Both the position numbers and the translations under genes were made by a program. Positions 1 to 14,659 of a stretch of 64,000 bases of DNA are shown one piece after another (within the stretch, counting starts at the first letter, position 1; every line of letters begins with the position of its first letter). The stretch is from positions 114,501-178,500 of the forward strand of contig NW_023501088.1 of the NCBI RefSeq assembly GCF_014066305.1. The letters are read 5' to 3'. The notes beneath the pieces are model-generated. The model made no database searches. It worked only from the letters and a program-made list of their open reading frames with translations, and was not told where the DNA came from. Source of the DNA: Letharia columbiana (Eukaryota > Ascomycota > Lecanoromycetes > Lecanorales > Parmeliaceae).

Positions 1-507
1 TAATTATATACTTTATAATTTTAATTATTCTATATAAATTTTAAATATTATAATTATAATATATTTTATTTTATTCTTTAATATATATTAATAAATTATT
101 ATAAATAAATTTTTTAATAATTATTATTTTTAAAATATATTTAAATTAAATTATAATAAATATATTATGCTATTTATTAAAATATAATAGAATAATTATC
201 TTATAGAGGCCGATAGTACGAAAGACGATATATCTATAGATAGTGTATATAGCGTAGATAACTGGTTTTTAATATCGATTCATCTCTACTATTCTAGTTA
301 TAATAGACAAATCCTCGACTAGTTAATATACTATTTTATATAATATATATTCTTATACGATTAGAGAGTCAAATTAATTATTTTTATAAACCTTCTATTA
401 AAATAAATTACTTATTTTATATAACTCTTCGTTTTATTTAACTGTTTAATTTATAAAACTCTATATCTAATTAATAGTTATCGACCTATTAAATAATATT
501 TAAAAAT

Positions 508-562
508 CTATTAAAGATCTATTAAAGATCTATTAAAGATCTATTGAAAATCTATTAAAGAT
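508..562. repeat. 11-bp tandem repeat, five copies
   Basis: The unit CTATTAAAGAT is repeated five times head to tail; the fourth copy has two G/A changes. Function unknown; it lies in RIPed DNA. Confidence 0.9.
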
Positions 563-1330
563 CTTTAAATTCTATCTTCGTAGATATCGAATTATTTAAA
601 CTAAGTACCACTTTTATTTTATATAATAAATCGAATCTAGTCGATACTAATTTATATATATATTTTATATATTAATAATTACTATTATTTATAAAATATA
701 TTATATAGATAAAAGTAGTTATACTCTTCGTATCCCTCTAATCTTATTTATTTTATTCTCTTATCTATCTTATAATATTTATCTAATCTTTAACTATTAT
801 AAATTAATTAGTAATCTTTTATTAATAAAATATTTATAGAGTAATATACTAGGGTTAAAAAGCGATATATATTTAATAATATTTATATACTTCTTATATT
901 TACTAGATTAAGTAATTAGCGATATTAAAGTATATATAATAAAAGCATAAATAAATTATATATTTTAATTATATTATATTATCTATATTAAATAAAATTT
1001 TATCTATAATTTAATCGCGTTATAATTAATATATCTCTTTTATTTATAATATTAACTTATTATATATTAAAAGACTCTTTAAGCTTTAAATATAAGCGCG
1101 TTAAGAATAAAGGGATAAAAAGAAATATATAATAGAAATATAATATTATTAGATAAATAATATATTAAAGAGAAAGCTAATATAGAGAATAAATAGTTTA
1201 ATATCTCCATCTTATTTATTAACTTAATTCTCGCTAATAATATAAAAGAATATACTTACTTTCTAATAATAGAAAAGAGAAGAAAAATTAATCTATTTAT
1301 AATACGAGATTAGCTATTTAAATTATTATA

Positions 1331-1438
1331 TTATATAAATATTTTTAATATATCTATAAATTAGACTTATAAGTTATCTAATATTATATAGATATTTTTA
1401 ATATATTTATAAATTAGACTTATAAGTTATCTAATTTA
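1331..1438. repeat. 53-bp tandem duplication
   Basis: Two near-identical copies with a period of 53 bp, each containing TTAGACTTATAAGTTATCTA. The few differences suggest that the duplication came after most of the RIP, or that both copies had lost their mutable CpA sites. Confidence 0.85.
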
Positions 1439-4400
1439 TAAAATTATAAAAATTATTTATATTCTTTATATCCCTATTATAATTAATTTATTACTATTAT
1501 ATAATTTAGAATAGAAGATACTTATATATAAGTCTATTAATATATTAATATTTATTATTATAAATATAAATTATAATAGCTAATATTCCTAATTATTATT
1601 AATTTAAAAGAAATATTAATTTAGATATAATAATAAATAATATAAAAGTTAAAAGCGTAAAAACGCTAAATAATTATTAATAAAATATAAAAATATTATT
1701 ATATAAAAGAGCGCTATTAATAAATATAAAGAGAGTATAAGAAAGTGGGGATAAAAGAGATATCTTAGAAATAATTTAGAAATAACTTATTATATATTAG
1801 AAATACCTCGTAATTATTTATTATATTTATTTATATAATTAGATTATAAATTAGCTATATCTAATTATTATTATTATAATATAAAGAAATTTAAAAAAGA
1901 GATAACTTATCTCTTTAATATCTTCTATTTTAATTTATATTAAAATTATTATATAATTATAATATTTTATAATCTATTATCTTTTAATTAGATAATTTAT
2001 TTATTCTTAACTCTATCTAATAATATATTATACTCCTTATAAATTTTTAAATAATATTCTTATATCTAAAGATAATTAGATTAAGAATATCTCTATTAAA
2101 ATATTAATATTCTATTTTAAAGAAGCTTTCTTTAAAATAAACTATATAAATTAATAATTTCTACGCTCTAACTATCTTAAATAAGCTCTTCGCTATTATT
2201 CTTTAAATAATTATTAAAAATAGAATTAATAATAAAATAGAGATTAATAAATAAACTTTATAGATAGAGTAAAGAGTCGATAATCTAATACTATAACTCT
2301 ATAAAAATAATCGCTATATTCTAAAGATATTTATATATATATATATATCTAGAGAGATAATAAGTCTAATTTATTAATTATATAAAGACGTTAATACTAT
2401 AATAGCTAGCTTTTTAAAAAAAAGAAATTAGAAAATTATATTATACTCTTTATATATCTAATAAAAAAATTATTTAAAATTAACTCTATTTCTATAAGTC
2501 TAATATTTTAAATTTACTTCTTTATTAGATTAGTTAGTTTATAATAGATAAAGTATAAATATAAAATAAAAATATAGAAATTTAATAAAGGGCTTATTTA
2601 TCTATATTATTTAATTTATAATATATCTAATAATAATATCTTATCTTCTTATCTTCTTATTACCTCTATCTTTAAGATATTTTATTTAAAATAAAGTATC
2701 GCTTACGTTAATAGCTAATTAAAATATTAAAGAATAAAGTATTTAATTTATATATTAGTCTAAAAGTAGATTTATTAGTTTATATAAATTAAATATTATA
2801 ATTATAATTTAATAAAAAGGCTTAATCGCCTCTCTTTAAGCCCTCTTTAATTTTATTATTACACTCTTTATAACTTATATATAAAATATAATACTTTCTT
2901 ATATCGATATCTAGAAATCTAATAATCTATATTATCTTTAATAATTTCTAATAAAAAACTTTAAAAATAGAATTAAGCTTTAATTCTTTAAAGTTTTATA
3001 TTATAATTACTTTAGTAAATAATTTAATATATTTTTTAGAGAGCTTATATAAGAAGATATTATTAATTTAAGCTAAGTCGAAGTTTTAAATAATAATAAA
3101 ATCTTTAATATTAAATATAATCCGATATTTAAATATTCTATTATAATTTATTAATAACTATTTATTCTAAATAGCGATTTTTATAGCTATTATTAAATTT
3201 ATATATATAAATAAATAATAAAAATATAAAAGCTATTAAAGAAAGGAGAATTAGATATCTTATTAATTTATAAAATTAAACTTTTAATATTATTATAATT
3301 TAATATATCTAAATAGAATAATATTAAACTCTTTATAATCTATCTTATAGATATATTATAATAATATTAAAAATAAATTATTAAGAGTAAGCTAATTAGA
3401 CTATAAAGGCTATTCTAAATTCTTTATAATATATTTATAATCTAGATATTTTAATATTAACGATTTTTTATAAACTATATTTCTAATAATTATTATTTAA
3501 AATTAATATAAATTATTTTCTTTAATATTTAATTTAGAGTAAAGTAGTAAATTAATTAAAAAAATAAAATATTTTAAATATATTTTTATTATCTCCGTAG
3601 TTAATCTAGACTTAATAGATATATATAAATTAATAAAAATAAAGCGTAGAGTTTAATATAAGCTCTCTTTACTAAGTAAAATCTTTTCTATATCTTAAAA
3701 ATTAATTTAAATTATTATTTTTTTAAAGAATCTTTTTTATTAAATTAGCGTAAAGGCGATAAATAAGAAGAATTCTATATATATATCTATATTTATTTTT
3801 ATCGCTAAGAGTAATATAATTATTAGAAATAATATATTTTATAATTATATTCTTATAGTATAGAGTAATATATATATTTAGATATATTATAATATTATAA
3901 AATACTATTACTTACTTTATAATACCGCCCTTAATCTTAAAAGTCTTTATTAAATATTTATATTCTAAATAATTTAAATATTATAACTCGCTATTTTTAA
4001 ATATACTTTCTACTTTAAAATTATCGTTTAAAAAATTAATTAATATTATTTATCTAAAGAAAATAAGATAATTATTACGCTTAAAGTTCTTAAAGTAAAT
4101 AAGAATAGCGTATTAATAGAGTCTTTAAAATATCTTTCTTAATTATAATAATAGCGATATTATATTCTATTAATTTATTTAATTTATATTCTATATTAAA
4201 ATTATAATATTATTTTTAATTATAATAATATAATATATAATAATTAAATTAACGCTATTAAGATTTAATATTAAAGATATTATTATTTCTATAACTTTTA
4301 GATATATAAAATTAATTTATTTAAATTATAGCTAGATTTATAAAAATAAAAACGTAATAATTAAGAGTTTATTATATTTTTATATTTAATAATTAGTAAG

Positions 4401-6466
4401 ATAATACTTAGATAATTATAATTAATCTTAGTTAGATAAAAAGAAAAAGTATTAAAGCTCGATATAATAGATATTAATATTAACGTTAATAAGTATAATA
4501 GCGAATAATATATATTACGCTTATTTAATAATTCTAATATATTTTAAATATATTATATTTTTAAATTAATTATATATAATATTTAGAGATAGCGTAATAA
4601 TAATTAGCGAAGTTTACTTAAATCTTATTTTTATACTTTAAAAGAATTTAATATTATTTATAAATATATTATCTTTAATTTATTTATATAAAATTTAATA
4701 ATAATAGCGAGTATTAAATATAATATTAAAAGTTAAGTTCGCTTTTTACTTCTTTATAATTAGATATTTTAAATATTTTTTATTAATAATTAAAGATATA
4801 AAGCTAGAATTCTTTTATTATTATTTTATATCTTCTATAAAAACTATAATATAAATATATATAAATATATTTACGCTATTAAGATTAATTTTAATATTAT
4901 AATTTAAAACTATTAATTTTAATTTTTTAATTTTAATTATATTTTTAAAGTTATTAATATATAAATTAAATATTAAAAATAATATATTAATTTTTTATTT
5001 TCTCTTTTATTAATTTAGATTAGCGATTATAATATAAATCTCTATTAGAAATTAATATATATTTTAATATAAATTAAATATATTAATAAAGATAAAAAGA
5101 GAAATTAAAAGATATAAAGATATAATAAAGCTAGTTAGATATATATAATTATATATATTTAACTTTAATACTTTATAAATAAATATAAAGAGCTATAATA
5201 AATAAATACTTTTATTATTAAATTTAAAGATTTAATATATTATAAATCTTAATTAATATATTAATATATTTTTATTTAATCTAATATCTAATCTCTTATA
5301 GCGATAATTAAAATATATATTAATTTCTTTAATATAAACTTATTCTTAATTTAAATAAAGAGTTTTTTATTTTAAAAGAAATAGTTTTTTAGCTATTAAA
5401 TATATTAATATTAAAAAATTTAATTTTTTAATTTAGAAGCGCTTATAATATAGAGCGAATTTATAAGAATTCTAATTTAATTAATTATTTTCTTAATAAT
5501 TATTTTATCTCTATTAATTATAGCGATATAAGCTATATAATATTTATAATTATTTTAATAAAAATAATTCTTTTTTTTATAATAATAATAGATAATATTA
5601 AAGAAAGAAATCGAAGTTTAATTAAGATAAAATATATATTCTCTTAAATAAGATTTAATAGAAGAAGTTTATATTAAAAAGTAATAGAGCTTAAAAAATT
5701 AATTAATAAAATATATTATTTTTATATAAATCTTAATATAAAATTTAATTAATAAAAGTATAATCTTAAGTAGTTTAATAAAATTAAAGAAATATATTAT
5801 ATTCTTTATAATTTAAATTTTTATTTACTTATTTTATATTAAAAGCTATTTTTATATTATATTTATCTTTTAATATTATAATTATATTAATAATAACTAT
5901 ATATTAATATATTTTTTAAAAATTATAATAAAGCTAAAAAAGATCTTTAAATATTTATAAATTTTTAAAAAATTAAATATCTCTAATAAATTTTAATAGT
6001 TTTATTAAGTAATATTAGATATCTTATATTATAAATTTAATATTATTAAAAATATCTTTACTTTTTAACTAGCTCGCTTATATAATACTTTTTTTAATAA
6101 ATTTATTATTAAAAAATAATATAAAGATAATAATATATTTTTATTAGAAGATATAGTAAGCTTATTTTAAGCTAGCTTATCAAAATTATCTAAAAATTCT
6201 TATTAAGAAAATTTAAAAGATAAGAGAAGATTAGATAGCGTATTAATAGAGATCTTTAAAAATAGAAAATTAAGATTATTAGCTAGAGCTTCGTAAATAG
6301 AATCTTTTACTTTTATATTCTTTATATATTTAAATAAATTATTAATAATAGAGATAGTATTTTTAAAAGTTAGTAAAAGCGTATATATTAATATTAAAAA
6401 ATTTATATTAAAGCTATTATTAATAATAATCTTAAATAATATAAATATCTTATCTTATAATATAAT

Positions 6467-6520
6467 CTTTATAGACTTTATAGACTTTATAGACTTATTA
6501 AACTTTATAGACTTATTAAA
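6467..6520. repeat. short tandem repeat of CTTTATAGA units
   Basis: Repeats of about 10 bp of the form CTTTATAGA, the last two being extended with CTTATTAAA. Simple-sequence expansion in RIPed DNA. Confidence 0.7.
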
Positions 6521-9500
6521 TCTATTAAATATATTATTATTATATTTCTATCCTTCGCCCTTATTCTTTTATTTAGAATTATTTAATTATTATCGCTTAA
6601 TAGCGTTAAATCTAAATCTTAAAATAAAACGATATAATTAAAATTATAGATTCTTACTTAATATTATAAGCCGAGTTTATATCCTCTAAAAATTTATACT
6701 TATATATATAATAATAATAAATTTTTAAAATAAAGAATTATAATTATAAAAGCGAAGCTTAAATAAGTAGTATTATTAAAATTATTAGAAAAGCTATATA
6801 GAATATTAAGAAGACTTAAAATAGCGAAGAAGACTAGGAAAGATAAGGCGAGATAGAAGATTTTAAAGATATTTTAAAAAATATTAAAAAAAGCCTATAA
6901 GTAGTTAAGCTATAAATTAAAATATTAAATATATATTATAAATAAATATTATTATAATATTATTAATCTATATTTAATATTATTATAATATTAAGAGAAA
7001 TAAAGAAAGTATAATTTTATATCTTAATTTCTAGAATTTAAAAATATTTATATTTTATTTTATAATTATAGAAATTTATAATATCTAATTATTTTTATAG
7101 CTATTCTACTTATTATTAATCTCTTATAATTATATTCTATATATCTAATATCTCTTCTAATAATAAATCTAGAATAATAAATAATAAAAATAATTAGATT
7201 CTTATAATTCTATTTAAAAGATAGATTTTTAAAGTTTATATATAGTAGTTATACGTAGACTATTAATATAAATACTTCTCTACTCTTTAAATATATTAGA
7301 TTTTATTTTTTTTAGATATATATTAAATAATAGAAAATAGCGTTTTTAATAAAGAGATAATAAAATATTAGAGAGCTAATAAAATATAATTAATAATTTA
7401 TATAAAAGCGTTAGATAGCGCTAGAATAGAAGAATAATCTAAACGCTATATAATAATAATATTAATAATATAATTATAATAGATAAAAAGATATTAATAC
7501 TATTAGATATAAGAAAAAAGTTAATTATATATTTATATTTAAATCTATTAAGATAAAAGTAAGTAGAGAATATTCGAGTTTCCTTATCTCTTTAACTTTT
7601 TAATTTATTATCTTTATTCTTTAGATAGAGCTTATATTATTTATTTATATATTTAAAATCTAATATATAAAATCTTTTATTATCTTTATCTTAATATATT
7701 TATAATTTTAAATATATTAATAAAAAATATAATAAGAAAGAATCTTATTTAATCTTAATCTTAATTAAATTTTATTTTTTTTAAATTAATCTCTAATAAG
7801 AGGCGTTAAAAGAATATATCTAAGATTAATATAAAGAAGTAAAGAATTTAGGCTCTAGATTAGAAGAATAGATATTTAATTTTATAAAAGAATTATTATA
7901 TATCTTCATTATCTCGCTAATAGAAGATAGATTTTAAAAATAAGAATAATAATAATAGCTTTAAGTATACGCTTCGAAATTTTATTATAAATTATTTAAT
8001 TTAATTATATTATTAATAAAGACTAATTCTAGATATCTAGAATTATAATATATTATTAAATAAAGAAAGAGATAATAAGCTTAATAAATTTAAGATAAAG
8101 ATCACTTTATTAAAAGATAGCTTTACTATTTAATTTCTAATATTTATCTTTAAATTTAAAAAGATAAATACTTTTAATAATTCTTTTAAAAAAGTATTAA
8201 ATAGAGCTAATAATATCTTCGCTAATATATATATAACTTTTAATAAATTTAAAATTTATTATTAATTTATATATCTAGTAAAATTTAGAATAGCTTTTTA
8301 TACTTTTATTATTAGAGCTATATAAAAAGATAGAATTATAAAATAGAGTTAAAAATAAAAAAAGAGTAATAATAGAATTAATTAAAATAAAAGTAATTAA
8401 AAGATTTATTTTATTTAGAATATATAGATATAATTCTTAGCTCTATACTTATTATAATACTTATACTAATAATTTATAAATTAAAATTTAAGATTATATT
8501 AAGAATAATAAGAATTACGCTCTTAAAAGTATTTTTAAATATATATCGCTTATTAAATTCTTCGTTTTTAAATATTCTTTTAATATATTTAATTAGATCT
8601 TTAATTTTATAAATAAATATATTAATATTATAAAGTCTAATATAAAGCTAATACTTTATTTCTACTTTAAAAATAAATTCTTTTATTCTATTCTCTACTT
8701 CTTCGCTATATATTTATTTTTAATATATCTTAAAATATATAAATTAACTTCGCTATAAGAGTTAAGCTCTATATAAATTAGATAATAAATTTATAAATCT
8801 TATATAATTTTAAATATAATTAAAATTCTCTTTTAACGTAAATTCTTATTATAGCGAAATTTAAGAAGTATTATATCGATATTAAAGACTTTATATATAT
8901 TAAATTAAACAAATATTATTCTAGATATAAATCTACTAATCTCTATTAAATCGAATAAAAATATTAATTATCTATTTTTAAAGACTCTATTTTTAAAATA
9001 AACGTGTTTATTTACGCTATAAGCTTTATCTTAATCTAAAAAATATATAATCTCTATTTTCTTTATCTTCTATATAACTCTATCTTTTTTCTTACTATAA
9101 TTCTATAAAAATATTATATTTTATTATATTTTACTATTCTACTAAATTAGAAAAATATTAGATTTTTAATAAAGATATAATATTATAATATTTATAATAT
9201 ATAATATTTACTTTATAAAATAGATATTTCTTAAAATATATATTTAGATATCTTTTAAATATATTTAATTTTATAATATTTACTTAGTAAAGTAAGTTTA
9301 TAATATATATAGAATTAAGATATTAATTCGAAGAAAGAGTTATTTTCGAAGAGTATTCTTATAAATTAACTAATTCTCTTTTATTATCTAATATTATATT
9401 ATAGAATTATATTTATTATAAGCTAATTAATATAATAAGATATATAATTATTAGATATTCTTAGAGTAAGATTATCAAATATATTCTAGCTATTATAAAA

Positions 9501-11869
9501 TTATAAAGAGTATTTATTTAATATCGCGTTAGTTAATACGATATATTTAAATAGCGAGAAGATTCTTTATAATAATAATATATTCTATTCTATCTTTTAT
9601 TATTACTATATAGATATTATATCTAATATCTATTAATCTTATCTATTAATCTTATCTATTATACTTATTTAAAGTCTTATTTTTTAAGCTTTCTATTATT
9701 CTTTATATATTTCTATAGATATTAGATTTTTTTTTTATATAAAAAGATATAGTATAGATATTAAGAGAGGTATATACTATTATATATTTTAACTCTATCT
9801 AAGAGTATTCTATATTTATATCTCTTTTTATTTATCTACTCTATCTTTATAGAATAAATATTATAATTTTAAATAGAAGACTCGCTCTTATAATTCTCTA
9901 ATATTAACTTTAATTAGAATATTAGTTTAATAATATATTAATATACTATAGTAACTAGGCGAGAGGATAATATAATATTAATAGATTTTTGATAATTAAT
10001 TATAATATAAAATAGAATAGATAAATAAAGTATATATAGTATTTACTTTTATCTCCGTCTTTATAATCTACTTATATAATCTTTTAAGTCTTACTATTAT
10101 CTTATAATTTAGATTAAAAAAGATATATAAAGCTAGCTATAACCCTTATCTTTTCTTTTAATTAATTACTCTAAACTTAAAGATAAAATCTATTATTATA
10201 AGCTATCGCTTACTTAGCCTCGATTAACTTACTATATATTCTCTATTCTATATTATACGCTAATAGAGATATATATAAGAATAGTATAGTAATATTTAAT
10301 AATATATCTTTTAAAATTATATCTTAATAATATATTTTATTTAATATCGTATTAATATACTATTTAGCTAAAGATATTATTATATAAAATACAATATTAA
10401 TAAGCTTCGAAAGCGACTTAAGAAGCCTAATAGATTTAGAATAGATTCCCGACAGGTATGCTCGGCTAACCTTCTATTTTTATAAAATATATCCTCGATA
10501 TAACGCGTATATCGAATCTTCTATTTATAAAAACTATAGCTTTTTATATATTAGAGGGTATATTAAAGGCTTCGATAAATAATATAAGAAATAGAGATAA
10601 TAATAATAAGAAGATTAATATAAAGAGAAGAAGTTATAATAACTTTATTATTACTTTAATATCGAGTAATAATAGAGTTAATTAATTTTATAATAAAAAT
10701 TAATTATAGATATTAAAGCTAAAGAAGATTAGCTTTAATAAGAGAAAGTTTAAAAAAATAGAAAAGATAAAGAAGAATAAGAGTATAGTAATAATAGAAT
10801 TAAATATACTCTATAAATAATACTTTTTAATCTATCTATTTAATATATATATAAATAAATCTATTTAAGTAATATTTTTAGATATAAAGATAGATTATTT
10901 AATATATAAGAATATTAAACGATATATATAAAGCTTATATAAAATTTAGAAGAAATAAGTTTTAATTATAGCGCTTAAATAAATATAATAATAGATTAAT
11001 TTAATAAGAGATATACGACTAATATATCTATCGAACTTATCTATATTCGCGAATATTAAAAAGAAGATTTATATTAATTTTAATAATTTATAATTTAAAA
11101 CTATCTTTAAATTTAATATTAACGCTATAGATTTCGAGAAAATTAATTTAATAAAACTACGTTTTCTAAAATATAAGAGTCGAATCTATTATTATCTATT
11201 AAAGGCTTTTATATATATTAATATAACCCTTATCTAAACGCTTTTCTCTAGCTTACTATCTATTAATATTTAATTTATCTTTATTATTAAGATATATATA
11301 ATTCTACTTTATTTAAATATACGCGATAATATCTCTTAAATATCTTTAATACTCTATATTAGTATATAGAATTTAAAGATTAAAGTATAAATAGTTATCT
11401 TAAAAGACTTATATCTTATTTAATATAAAAAAAATAATTTTAAAAAATCGATATTAATAAAGATTTAAATATCTTCGTATTAAAGATGAAATCGATAGAA
11501 GAGATAGATAAAGTACTAAATAATATAGGGGATAAGATAATTAATAAGTAATAAGAGACTTTAGAGAATATTTTCGTATAGAGAGTAAGTGTAATATAGA
11601 ACTATATATACTATATTCTATAAATAGATTTCTATCTATTTATATTTACTTTATAATACTTTATATTATAATTAATACTAGACTATATAATTATATATAA
11701 AAGACTTCGATAAACTACGAATATCGATATTTTTAACGGTATTTACTTTCGAGATATTCTATATAGTATTAAAGATAGACTACTCTATTAATAACTTTTT
11801 ACTACTTTTTTAATTATATAAATACTTCTAATTTATAATAAGAGAGTTAATATATAATAATTATATGAT

Positions 11870-12000
11870 CGTAATATAATTTAGATTAAATTAATATAGT
11901 TACTATATAATCGTTATATAGCGGTCTCATAACGATTATACAACTATTTTCGTTATATAATCGTTATATAACGAGTATAGAATAATTATAAATCTTCGCA
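11870..12000. repeat. cluster of TAACG/CGTTA motifs, likely end of a DNA transposon
   Basis: Within 130 bp there are many copies of short motifs such as ATCGTTATATA, AACGATTATA and TATAACGAG in both orientations. Similar arrays sit at 23.62-23.74, 35.04-35.22, 36.96-37.20 and 37.43-37.62 kb. The cluster ends exactly where the Copia fragment that begins at about 12,000 loses its homology with the complete copy. It therefore looks like one terminus of an element of the same type that cut or replaced the Copia copy. The other end was not found. Confidence 0.45.
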
Positions 12001-13916
12001 GATGACTAGAATAGTAATTTATATAAATTAGTAATTTTAATAATAATCTTATAAAAATCCTTTTTATATTAGCGAATATCTTTTTTAAAAATAAGAATAA
12101 TATTAAGTAATTAGCGAATTAGTTTCGTATAGAGCTTAAAGTTTTTAAATTTATAATATTTAATAATAGCGTTTAATATTATTTAAAAATTTTTACTATT
12201 ATAATTAATCTTAATAAGCTAGTAATTATTATATTTAAAATATTAAAAAATAGCTATATAAATTTTAAGCTTTATAATTTTAATAAAGAGTAAAAGATTA
12301 TTAAATATTAATTAGTTTTTAATATCTTATCTTTATCTAATATATCTTATACTAAATTCTAGAATAGCGATAAAGATTAAAGGAAAACTACTCTCGTTAA
12401 ATTAAAATTAATTAAGAATATTAATTATAAAACGCTATAATTAATTATTTAGATTTATTATTATTAGAAGATAGTTTAGATAAAAATATATAGAATATTA
12501 ATAGAGAGAGTAATAGCGATAATAGTAATAGTAATTTAATTATTATTTTAAACGAGATTATAAAGTTAGATAAAGATTTTAAGAATAACTTTAGAGTAGA
12601 TATAATAAATATTTTAATATAAAGATTAAATAATTTAATATCGCTTAGAGAGCTAAAAATATCTTTATTAACTTTAAATTTAAAGTTAATAAAATTATTA
12701 TTTAATAAAATAATAAAGATAGAATAAATACTTTAATTATTATTAGAGTTTTTAAAAATCTTATTAATACTAGTTAATTATCGCCTTTAAGCTTTAAATT
12801 CTTATATAAAAAAAAAATTATATATAGAGCTATAATAAATATAAGCGATATAATTAGAATAAAAGATACTTAGTAATAAGAATAATTTATAAATAAAAAC
12901 TAGTTTCTAATAGAATTATATAAAATATAATTATTATAAATATATAGATCTTCTTTTTAAAGAGAGATTAATACTCTTTTTATATTATTTATTTAGAAAT
13001 TTAAATTTAAAATATTTATATTATTAATTACTATTATAAGACTTCGAAGATTATTTTAACTTTATAATTACGATAATAGAATATAAATAATTATAAAGAA
13101 AGAATTTAATAATAAAGCCTTAACTCTTTTTTTTAAGAGGCTTTTAAAAGTCTAAAAGCTAATATTAATAAGATATTCTTATTATTTTAATCTTAGTAAA
13201 TTTATAAATATATTAAAAGATAGTAATATTAGCTTTAAAATACTTTAAACTATAATTAGACTATTAATATTAATATTTAATTACTTTTAATTAATAGCTA
13301 TTAATTTAATAGTTAATATATAATTTTAAAATTAAAATTAATATAAAATAATTTTACTTTTAATAAAGTTAAGTATTCTAATTTAGTAAAAGCTAGTAAA
13401 ATTTAGAAGGGTCTTAACGATATAACTCGATTATATAATAATATAATTATATATTTAATATATTTAACGAGTTCGATATTTCGATTAAAGATAATATATT
13501 TTAACTCGCTTAGAGTAAAGACGATAGCGACTCTTAGCCCCTTATATTATTAATAAATTATACTTATTTAAATCTATAACTATTTTAAAAGAGAAAAATA
13601 TCTTTATTAAGAAGGTTAAAAGAATATCTTTATAGCTACTACTATCTTTATATAATAAACTTTAAATATTATAAGATAGATATTAAAAGTTTAAGAGTAA
13701 TCGTAGTTATAGAGATAAATAATAGATATAATATAATAGTTATTAGATAGAGCTTAGATTTATAATCTATAGAAATATAAGATAAGATATTTAGTTATTA
13801 ACTATAAAGTTATTATAAAGAAAAGAGTAACTAGATATAAATACGCTAAGGCGTATTACGTAATTATATTATATAATCGTTAAGACGCTAAGTATTACGT
13901 GATCTAAATTTCAATA
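12000..13916 (-). mobile_element. 5' fragment of a Copia LTR retrotransposon (RIPed)
   Basis: This segment is collinear with 51,890-53,776, the 5' part of the complete Copia element, over its whole length. Shared landmarks include a stretch around 12,040/51,930, the phrase around 13,500/53,370, and the LTR. Differences are mostly C to T and G to A. In minus-strand orientation it holds the 5' LTR, the leader and probably the gag region; the rest of pol is missing beyond 12,000. It is more heavily mutated than the 46.8-53.8 kb copy, so it is probably older. Confidence 0.8.
13768..13916 (-). repeat. Copia LTR (5' LTR of the 12.0-13.9 kb fragment)
   Basis: Aligns with the 136-bp LTRs at 46,776-46,911 and 53,641-53,776 and shares the palindrome-like ACGCTAAGGCGTATTACGTA. 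On the minus strand it begins TATTGAAAT (originally TGTTGAAAT). It carries an extra insertion of about 12 bp near 13,865-13,880. Its outer edge coincides with that of the complete element, which supports this as the true LTR boundary. Confidence 0.85.
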
Positions 13917-13929
13917 TAAATTAGATTAT

Positions 13930-14650
13930 AGAAATCGCGCTTCGCTATTTTATTATAGCTAATTCTAAAATTAACTAAATATTTATACTTTTATATCTTA
14001 TAAATAGTTTAAATAATTTTAAGAATTAATCTATAGATATATTATTAAACGAGATTCTTTATAAATTTAATATTTATAATACTTTTAAGATATTAATCGA
14101 ATTATTATAAAAAGATTTTAATTATCTACGATAAATAAAACGAAAGTAAATAGAGAATTATATAGTATTTATTAACGTTATAGCTAAGATATACTACGAT
14201 AATATATATAAAGCTCTTAATATATTTAAGAATAGTATAGTCTTTTTACGTTTAGATTATAAGTATAAAATCTCTAGCTTAAATAATTATAAACTTTATA
14301 ATTAGTAGATTAACTTTTTTAAGATTCTTAATAAAGTTAAAAAGCTTACTTATTACTTTAAATTTCTTTTATTAATAAAAATTTATCTAATTATTTTAAT
14401 AATATAATTAAAATCTATTAATAACGAGAATTCTTATATATATATTTATACTATTATTACTTCTAAAGTTAAAGAAGATAATATTATTACGAATATCTAT
14501 AAGATCGAAATTCTATTAGAGAAATAGAAATGTAGAAATAAGATTTAATATTCATTTAAGTGAAAAAACTATAAAAATAAGTATAATATATAATATAATA
14601 TTAATAATTATAAAGATATAATAAAATTAATCGAAGAATATAAGAGAAGA
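13930..14650 (+). pseudogene. Gypsy integrase C-terminal region with chromodomain relic
   Basis: A plus-strand frame is broken only by TAG/TAA codons that would have been CAG/CAA/TGG before RIP. It reads VFLRLDYKYKISSLNNYKL near 14,240-14,300, then FFKILNKVKKLTYYF near 14,320-14,365. This matches the pattern of the Ty3/Gypsy integrase tail, where VYLRL, a short K-L-(S/N)-Q stretch and GPFKIL..VG.LAY.LELP follow one another. About 50 codons later comes a segment with the spacing of a chromodomain (KCRNKI, then K-stop-KNYKNKYN; the stop stands for Trp). The downstream LTR fits the 3' end of a Gypsy element. The 5' part is not recognised; the Copia fragment to the left may separate it. Confidence 0.7.
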
Positions 14651-14659
14651 ATCTAGGCG

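Larger units (their letters stand above)
1..11860. other. RIP-degraded AT-rich repeat DNA, family not assigned
   Basis: Very AT-rich sequence in which the dinucleotides CA and TG are nearly absent but CG and CT remain common (for example repeated GCGATA and TCGCTA). This is the outcome expected when duplicated DNA has been mutated from CpA to TpA by RIP. No open frame of useful length survives, partly because ATG itself contains TG. Some stretches, such as 10,900-11,500 on the plus strand, still read as long frames broken only by TAA and TAG, so former transposon coding DNA is likely, but I could not name the family. A short island at about 10,440-10,520 keeps more C and G than its surroundings. 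I see no host gene. Confidence 0.8.
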
